Assembly (NCBI GenBank): GCA_014529385.2
Contig: CM043960.1
Span: 77,973,910 to 78,037,909, forward strand
Length of the DNA stretch: 64,000 bases
Source of the DNA: Adiantum capillus-veneris
Lineage: Eukaryota; Streptophyta; Polypodiopsida; Polypodiales; Pteridaceae
Reading direction: 5' to 3'
This document shows positions 57,600-64,000 of the stretch, piece by piece. A model generated the notes under the pieces. The model was given only the letters and a program-made list of their open reading frames with translations. It did not search any database and was not told the origin of the DNA. The translations under genes were made by a program, and so were the position numbers. How positions within the stretch are numbered: position 1 is the stretch's first letter; each line of letters opens with the position of its first letter.

Positions 57600-60535
57600 T
57601 TTTCATAATAATCAATAACTAATTCTCCTAAATGATTTTCTCATGTTAAACTGATCATTTAATATGGGGAAGTGCCAGGGGAGAAAAAACTAGAATATTG
57701 GTTAGGCTAGCAGACTGGCCACAGTAGGAATCCAAAGGAGGGAAAATAGGGATCCAAAGGGGGGGCCATCTGTAAAAGAGCAATGTGCAACAATGGGCTT
57801 AAAAGACCCTAAGGTTCAACCCATTAAGACTTCCAAAATGCTAAGGTTCCAAAATTCAAAGGTTGTGTCCAAAGGCCAAACACTAGGGAAATTGGATGCT
57901 TAGTGTGTGTCACAAAAAGTCTTTGTCAATCCCTACATAGGAGGGGGCAAGCCTTGCAAGTAGGGGGTGAGAGAGAAACTCACACACACACACAAGCTCC
58001 GTTTACACAAAGGGAATGAGGAACACATGTCAGCTCCCTAGCCCAGATACCCACAAGGTGTACCCAATTCCTATTGGATGGCCTTGGAGGTGGACCAATG
58101 AGAATTAGGCTAGAGTAAATCTAGTTTAATTTTAATAAAAAAGCACTTAATAAAAGAACCAATAAGAATTAAGCTCTCTTAACACTAGAATGGTAACCTA
58201 ACAGGACATAAAAGTGTCCTTTCAAGGTTTTGGGAAAAAATTCCAAAACCATAGTAGATCCACTCATTTTGCAAAATCCTTTCATGAGCTTAAAGTTCAA
58301 TAACTACTACATGTGGAAAAAATGAGAAACTTGTAATTTTTCTCATCCCTTGGTCACTACAAGTCTCCAAAGTTGATGGACCAGTGCATTTTGCCCAAAA
58401 CAACAATTTCTTACGATTGATTGCATATAAATAAGAGTGGGGATTTTTGTAGGACATGAGATAAAATGCACCGTTAACTTCGATGGGTTGGTGACCAAAA
58501 AATATGGTTGCTTTTACCTCACTATTTTTTCTTGGGCAAAAAAAAAGGTACAAAAAAGTTGCATTTTTGCCATTCAACGGACCTATCATCAAAGTTTCTA
58601 TAGTCACACTCAATACAGATACTATATACATGTTTTCTTAGTTCCCTTTGGGCCTTTGGATTCAAAAGGAGCCATGGATCATGTCAAAAGGATAATAGAT
58701 CTCTTACGATTGAAACCTTGGGGGCAATGATAAAGTGCTAAATACAACAAACATAAAAAATTGGGTTTAGCATTATGACCTCTAGAAACCCATAGAAACT
58801 ACTCAATATCTAGCCAATTTTGTACTCTATGATTAGATATGGTTACTACCTACAAAATACACACAATTGGCCTAAGAAACTAGCAATATTGAGAAAGTTA
58901 TACTTGCTACTCTAAAATGTATCGTATTCTTCAACAACAATAAAAAAACTCAACCATCATCGTATACTATGCTATATAGCATATTAGGTCCCCCAAAACT
59001 CAAGGAAGATTAGCTTTATGTTATACATTACACTTACATAATCAAAATTGAATTTGGATATCGAGAAAGCCACCAAAAAAATCATAAAAGTGCTAATTTT
59101 GGCCAAAAAACAGGATTATGCAATTCTTGTAAATTGGTCATAACTTTCAATTTTAACACTTAGCTCTCCCTACAAGCATCAAAACATGTTGAGAACTATG
59201 AAGGCCTAACCTCTAGCCATCTAAACCTCACAAAAATGAAGTTTAGAGTGGTATAGTTGCCAAAAATTTAAAAAAGTCCAAAAACATGACTCGTTTTTTC
59301 ACACAGTTTAGGTTCAAAAATGTTGTGCAAGAGTAAGGTTAATGGTGAGATCGATACTCCAAAAAAAAATGCTAAGTTTTTTTCAGCTCATAAGGCAACT
59401 TTGTGGATATATAGCACCTAGAAATTCATTTTCATACTCTTCAAATAATTCAAGCAAAATGGTCACTTAACAGGACACAAAAGTTTCCAAGGACATAAAA
59501 GTTTCCTAATACCATTCTAGTGTTAAAGACTATTGGACAGTCTCCCAAGGAGACCAATGAGCATTCAGCAGCCCAATGGCTTGCCTGATTCCTATTGTCT
59601 AGGAGGCAAAGGGGTCCAATGAGAGTTTAGTTGAATTAAATAATTACCTAAAGCTCTCACAAAAGGGAAAAGGGGGACACATGTCAAAAGGCTATCACTT
59701 ATGCTACTTAATTACCATTGGCTAAGCCTGGGGAGGTCCAATAGGATGCTAGCAAGAGCAAATAGAAAGAGGGGTTGACCAAGAGAGAGGGGGCTGATTT
59801 TTCAAAGGCATTATCACCTACACACTCACACTAGCTCATGTGTGAAGTAAAGAAGACTCTCTCTCCTTCTCAAGCTTTAATGGAAAGCTTATCACCTACA
59901 CCAAGCTTCTGAGAAGGGAGGCCTACACCAACAACTCTTGTCTTTGTGATGCAAATCCAACCAAGAGCCAAGATTCAATGCATGCTCATCTCCTCTACCA
60001 TGCTAATTACTAATCTAAGCTATGCTAATATGAGTGATTATGTGAGGAGATGTACATCTTTCTTGTAATAATACTTCTTCTTCTTCCTCTCAATCTACTC
60101 TCATACCCCACTAGCTCTCACCATCTTTGAAGGTGTGTGAGGTCTTGGGTCTGAGACCATGAGGGAATTGATGTTGTGTTTGATAAGCGTTTTGCTTAGT
60201 GCATGCAGTTTCCATCTTCACTGCACTTGCTAGTATTGAAGGAACACAATAAATTGTATTGTAAAATGTCTCTCTTGATGGGAGAAACCATAATACAAAG
60301 CCTTTTGAAGGGGGGACCGGCTCCATGAAAATCCGGTCCTCAAATGTTGTGAATTGCTTAATTTCTCTCTCTTTTGAAGTATTGTTCATACTATCTTACT
60401 AGGTGTTATGCTTTTTGTTTCTCTCTCCACCCAAGCACTCTTGTTAATCTCATTAGGAATCTATTCTAATGAAATGCTCACTATGTTCATGCTATTTTCC
60501 GCTACACACAGGTTACTAGGACATTAAATGTTACA
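57600..60535 (+). mobile_element. 5' LTR of plus-strand family-X chromovirus (with nested insertion)
   Basis: The reverse complement of the LTRs at 6694-11030 and 24254-25808. The left edge is near 57600 (TTTTCATAATAATCAATAAC against TGTCATAATAACTAATATC in the other copy); the right edge ...AATGTTACA at 60535 adjoins the primer site. Without the 1,340-bp insertion at 58183-59522 it is about 1.59 kb, matching the other copies. As it abuts primer site and gag, it is the 5' LTR of the element continuing past the window. Confidence 0.9.
58183..59522. mobile_element. piggyBac-like non-autonomous transposon
   Basis: 1,340 bp flanked by TTAA on both sides (58179-58182 and 59523-59526). Ends are perfect 13-bp inverted repeats CACTAGAATGGTA. 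Comparison with the two other LTR copies shows that removing the insert and one TTAA leaves a sequence of the same length as those uninterrupted copies. The TIR length and sequence resemble the classical piggyBac end CCCTAGAAAGATA (10 of 13 identical). A subterminal motif AGGACAYAAAAGT occurs near both ends (58203, 59472, 59490). No transposase frame is recognised, so it would depend on another source. Confidence 0.8.
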
Positions 60536-60548
60536 TTGGTATCAGAGC
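60536..60548 (+). promoter_or_regulatory. Primer binding site, initiator Met tRNA
   Basis: TTGGTATCAGAGC directly after the LTR end, the exact plant consensus. It fixes the LTR border and orientation for the whole family-X set. Confidence 0.95.
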
Positions 60549-60936
60549 ACAAGGTTTCTCTTTTCTTGCTCAAGAAGGGAGGTCCTCATCTAGCTATAAA
60601 TGGTTGGTATTATTAATTGCATGTGAGTAAGTAGAATAGGGACTTTTTAGCCTTGCAGTGCACTTTCCTTTGTGCAGCTAACAGGGCATCACCGTCGAGA
60701 GCTATGGTCTTAATAGTGGAGTCCCACGGGGCTTGCCTACGGATTACCACTATTGAGCTATTAGAGGCTTGACGGGAGCCGGTGCTGTTTTGGTGTTGAA
60801 CGACCCTCTCTTCTATTCCTTGCAATTAACGGTATTCAAGCCATGGGTATAGTAGCTTGAGTGTTGTTTGTAAAGGGATAAAGAGGTGTAGCAACTAGGG
60901 CTTGAAGTGCCAAAGTACACCTAAAAAGTTGTTAGA

Positions 60937-62510
60937 ATGGCTAACAATAGTAAAGAGAGTGAAATTAATGTTGATAACTTTGATTTTGATAATGAGCAAG
61001 CTACTAATGATGCCCTGATGCTTGTTAACTATCTTGTTTCTAGGCTTCAACAAGCCATGGGCAATCCATCCCTCCAAAGTGAAGTGCAACGGCAGCTTCA
61101 TGCTCATGGGATTCTTCAAGCTCCCCACCATGACAAGAGAACACCTAGGAAGCCTCCTTGTGAGACTTCCAAAAGAGGTCTCTCTCCGATTCGGGAAGAA
61201 GAAGAGGATCCCTATGAAGGGCTCATAAATTTGCACCTTGATGAAGCATCTCCTTCTCAAAGGAGAATTCAAGAGCCTCCATCGGAGACTCACCTTGGCG
61301 GAGATGGCTCCACGAAGACAGCGGGCTAAACTCTCTCCATCACCTCCAAAACAGAGAAGACCATCGCATACTTCTCCACACCATACTTCAAAGAGGGATG
61401 ACAAAAAGCAAGAGAAGAAAAAGGCGAGAAAGAGGACACCCTCTTCTCCATCTTCTTCATTCTCTTCCTCTTATGAAAGTGATGGTGAAGACAAAGAAGA
61501 TCGAGGGAAGAAAAAGGCGAGAAAGAGGTCACCCTCTTCTCCATCTTCCTCAAATTTCTTCATCTTCTGAAGAAAGTGATGGTGCAACCTTTGAACCATA
61601 AAAAAGAAGAGGCCATAGGAAATCCTATGCCGCATGGAAGAGGTCATCCAAGCTCAAGAAGTTCAAAGAGGGAGGGAAGAGCATCTCTTTCCTTACTTAT
61701 GATGGCACTTTTGGTGCTACGGGCAAAGTCTTGGCTTTTATCCAACAATTTGATGCGGCGTTTGGAGATGAGGGCTTCACGGAGTCCTCTAAGCTACACC
61801 ATGTAGCTATGCACTTTCAAAAGTCCGCCACGCAATGGTTGTCTAGCCTATGGGCCAACGGTGAAGCTCCACGAACATGAAAATCTTTAAGAGCTTTCAC
61901 TATGAAGCAGTTTTTGGCCACCGATGCCAAAGACAAAGTACTCACCGAATGGCGAAGCTTGAAGCTCTCTCCCTATGAATCCATCCAAAAATATGTAGAC
62001 AAGTTTTGGGACATACAACTCAAATCCACTATCTTCAAAAAGTTGGATTTGGATAGCAAAAGCAACAATTTTGCGCGGGCTTAATCGAAGAAATGGCGAA
62101 GTATGTCAACTCCCAAAGGCCACGTACCATATCGGCGGTAATACATCATACTATGGTGGCCTCTCGAATCAATTTCCAAACAGAGGCTAAGAGGAAGTCT
62201 AAGCCCCCTAAAAACACGGGTTCTAATGAGGCTAAGGGGAAGGACAATGTCCAAAATTCTCCTAAGGGAAATTCCAACAAAGCTAAGGAGAAGGGAGTTT
62301 ACAAAGGCAAAAATAAACTCTCTCTCGAAGAGCTTGAGCGTTATTGCAAGGATAACCGGTGTTTCAAGTGCGGCGAACAAGGGCATGCATTTTGCGCTTG
62401 TCCCCAAAATAACAACCGCCATGATCCTCATAGAGCTACCTTGGTTGAAATCCAAGAGGAGGAAACTCACCACAAAGGATCTCCTCTATGCCATGCTTGG
62501 GGAAAGGTAA
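60937..62510 (+). pseudogene. Chromovirus gag, frameshifted
   Basis: Starts MANNSKESEINVDNFDFD (60937). A second frame gives a Lys/Ser/Pro-rich segment with the KKKARKRTPSSPSSS repeat occurring twice (61.4-61.55 kb). The Gag core (about 61680-62090) has TYDGTFGATGKVLAFIQQFD and MKQFLATDAKDKVLTEWRSL with SPYESIQKYVDKFWDI. The zinc knuckle CFKCGEQGHAFCAC is near 62360-62401. Gag would form the particle and bind RNA. At least three frame changes and a stop near 61880 break it. Confidence 0.85.
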
Positions 62511-62529
62511 GAGAACATGATGCATTCTC

Positions 62530-62904
62530 TTTGACCCCGGTTCTACTCACAATTTTATATCTATAGAGTTGTCCACCAAGCTATGCATACAAGCCTACAA
62601 GATGGGAGATGTCCTACCCGCAGACGGTGCTTTCAAGGGGGAAGAAGCTTTAGTCACTCCCTTAATCGGGAAAATGAGGCTCCATGTCCAAAGATATGTG
62701 GACAAAGAGGACTTTTTAATCTCTCCTCTCAAGCATGAGGATGTAATCCTAGGGGCACCATGGTTTGATTGCATGGATACCAATGTTAAATTCCCTGAAA
62801 GGAGAATCTCCTTTAGGTTCAAGGAAAAAGGTATGTATATAGATGCTAAGGAAATGGTAACACTATACCCATTGTACATACACAAGCTTTCAACAAGTCA
62901 ATAA
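62530..62904 (+). pseudogene. Chromovirus aspartic protease
   Basis: A frame with DPGSTHNFI (usual D-S-G active site; here Ser is Pro) leads into LSTKLCIQAYK, a flap-like region, and the ILGAPWFD motif near the end (about 62750). The protease would cut Gag-Pol. The changed active-site triplet suggests loss of activity. Confidence 0.75.
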
Positions 62905-62959
62905 AGAGCTCTATTTCCGTGTACATGATTTTTGTTAAAGATTCTCAAAATGAACCTAA

Positions 62960-64000
62960 TGTTTTAGCAAAAGAAAATACACACAATCAAAAGGAATTAG
63001 AGTTATCCAATTTTCTCAAGCGGTTTCGAGATGTCTTTATTGACAACATTCCTTGTGAGCTACCTCCTAAATGAGGTAATGATGACCATGCAATTGAACT
63101 TCTTCCAGGAAGTTCACCATCTAACAAACCTCCTTATAGAGTTTCTCAAGTTCAACAAGAGGAGATTATGCGGCAAGTGCATGAGTTAGTTGAAAGGGGA
63201 ATGGTTAGGCCTAGCTCATCTCCATTTTGTTCTCCTGTGCCACTGGTACAAAAGAAAGACGGCACATATCGTATGTGTGTCGACTATAGAGCACTAAATA
63301 GGATCACTATCAAGAATAGGTTTCCCGTTCCACGGGTAGAAGACCTATTATGATAAGCTACAAGGGTCCACCTACTTCAGTAGGATAGTTGATCAAGACA
63401 TTGTAAAGACCGCATTTCATACTACGTTTGGTCTTTACAAATACATTGTCATGCCTTTTGGCTTGACCAATGCACCAGCCACATTCAACCGCTTGATGGA
63501 GAAGATATTCATGCCTCACCGAACCTTTACTGGAGTGTTCTTTGATGATATCCTCATCTACTCTAATTCATTAGACAAACACAAGCGACACCTCCAGGTA
63601 ATATTTCAAGTTCTAAGAGAGAATAAACTTTATGTTAATCGAAAGAAAAGTGAATTTTTCTTACAAGAGATTCAATATTTAGGTCACATAATCTCTCAAG
63701 ATGGCATCCAAATGGATCCATCAAAGTTAGAGGTAATAAAAAGATGGCCTAAACCAAGGAATCTTCATAATTAAGAAGCTTTATAGCTATGTGCGCATAT
63801 TATAGACGCTTCATAGAAAAGTTCTCACTAATAGCAGGACCATTACATGACCTAACAAAAAAAAATGTTAGGTACACATGGTCTGCCAAGGAGAACAATG
63901 CTTTCAAAAATCTTATTTCTAAACCTGTGCTTACACTACCGGATCTCTCAAAGCCATTTGAGGTCCAATGTAATGCTTGTGGTGATTGCCTTGGAGCTGT
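62960..64000 (+). pseudogene. Chromovirus reverse transcriptase, start of RNase H
   Basis: Motifs: FLKRFRDVFIDNIP, an in-frame TGA at 63072-63074 (CGA in a normal copy is likely), [35 protein letters not shown], then a one-base insertion giving TGA near 63352. A 33-bp deletion removes motif A with its catalytic Asp. The palm resumes with MPFGLTNAPATFNRLMEKIF and FFDDILIYS (motif C), then the thumb (FFLQEIQYLGHIIS) and a connection to RNase H at the window end. It is inactive. Confidence 0.9.

Larger units (their letters stand above)
60536..64000 (+). mobile_element. Family-X chromovirus internal region (continues past window)
   Basis: After the primer site come a leader, gag (60937 to about 62510), protease (about 62530-62904), and RT (about 62960 to the window end, reaching the RNase H start). 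The RT matches that of the minus-strand element at 18.9-19.7 kb almost residue for residue. Frameshifts in gag, a stop before RT and an RT deletion show it is defective. Confidence 0.92.

Overview
The window looks like repeat-rich intergenic or heterochromatic DNA from a vascular plant with a large genome. The reasons are plant-type Ty1/copia and Ty3/gypsy polyproteins, initiator-Met-tRNA primer sites, TG...CA LTRs with 5-bp target duplications, long (GA)n/(CA)n tracts, introns with GT/AG borders, and no compact coding. I recognise no cellular housekeeping gene. Nearly every coding stretch is a mobile-element remnant, usually with stops, frameshifts or deletions. I cannot name the species.

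Layout. 1-3.1 kb: unrecognised DNA with one tandem duplication. 3.1-6.7 kb: minus-strand Tat-lineage gypsy remnant (dual RNase H), with a copia solo LTR (4253-5022) in its integrase. 6.7-19.7 kb: minus-strand chromovirus 'family X' with its 3' LTR at 6694-11030, itself split by a 2.8-kb insertion. Its integrase carries an inverted segment, and a full-length 5.7-kb copia element (12132-17824) sits inside that segment with perfect target duplications. 19.7-22.7 kb: plus-strand 3' end of a second chromovirus, its LTR, and a ~0.95-kb imperfect palindrome.

23.5-34.1 kb: probable ~10.6-kb DNA transposon with 19-bp terminal inverted repeats. It carries two convergent intron-containing genes, one for a DDE-like protein and one for an unrecognised protein. 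Introns and intergenic space are packed with degenerate AAGTGCTT-type repeats. A 1.55-kb family-X solo LTR interrupts the transposase-like gene, and removing it plus one target duplication restores the frame. 34.1-35.1 kb: Penelope-like reverse transcriptase relic. 35.1-38.3 kb: microsatellites and unrecognised AT-rich DNA. 38.4-41.9 kb: two different copia remnants joined head to head.

42.7-46.4 kb: a long CT/CA microsatellite and unrecognised DNA. 46.4-51.75 kb: an LTR retrotransposon with 155-bp LTRs and no recognisable coding, nested in another LTR element. 53.6 kb: a CACTA-type terminus. ~54.1-57.6 kb: LTR and tRNA-Asp-type primer site of an Athila/Tat-like element. 57.6-64 kb: plus-strand family-X chromovirus (5' LTR, gag, protease, RT) running off the window. 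Its LTR contains a 1.34-kb piggyBac-like TTAA insertion.

The insertion order can be read from the nesting. The most notable items are the two-gene transposon, the piggyBac-like insertion in a plant LTR, the integrase-internal inversion and the 0.95-kb palindrome.
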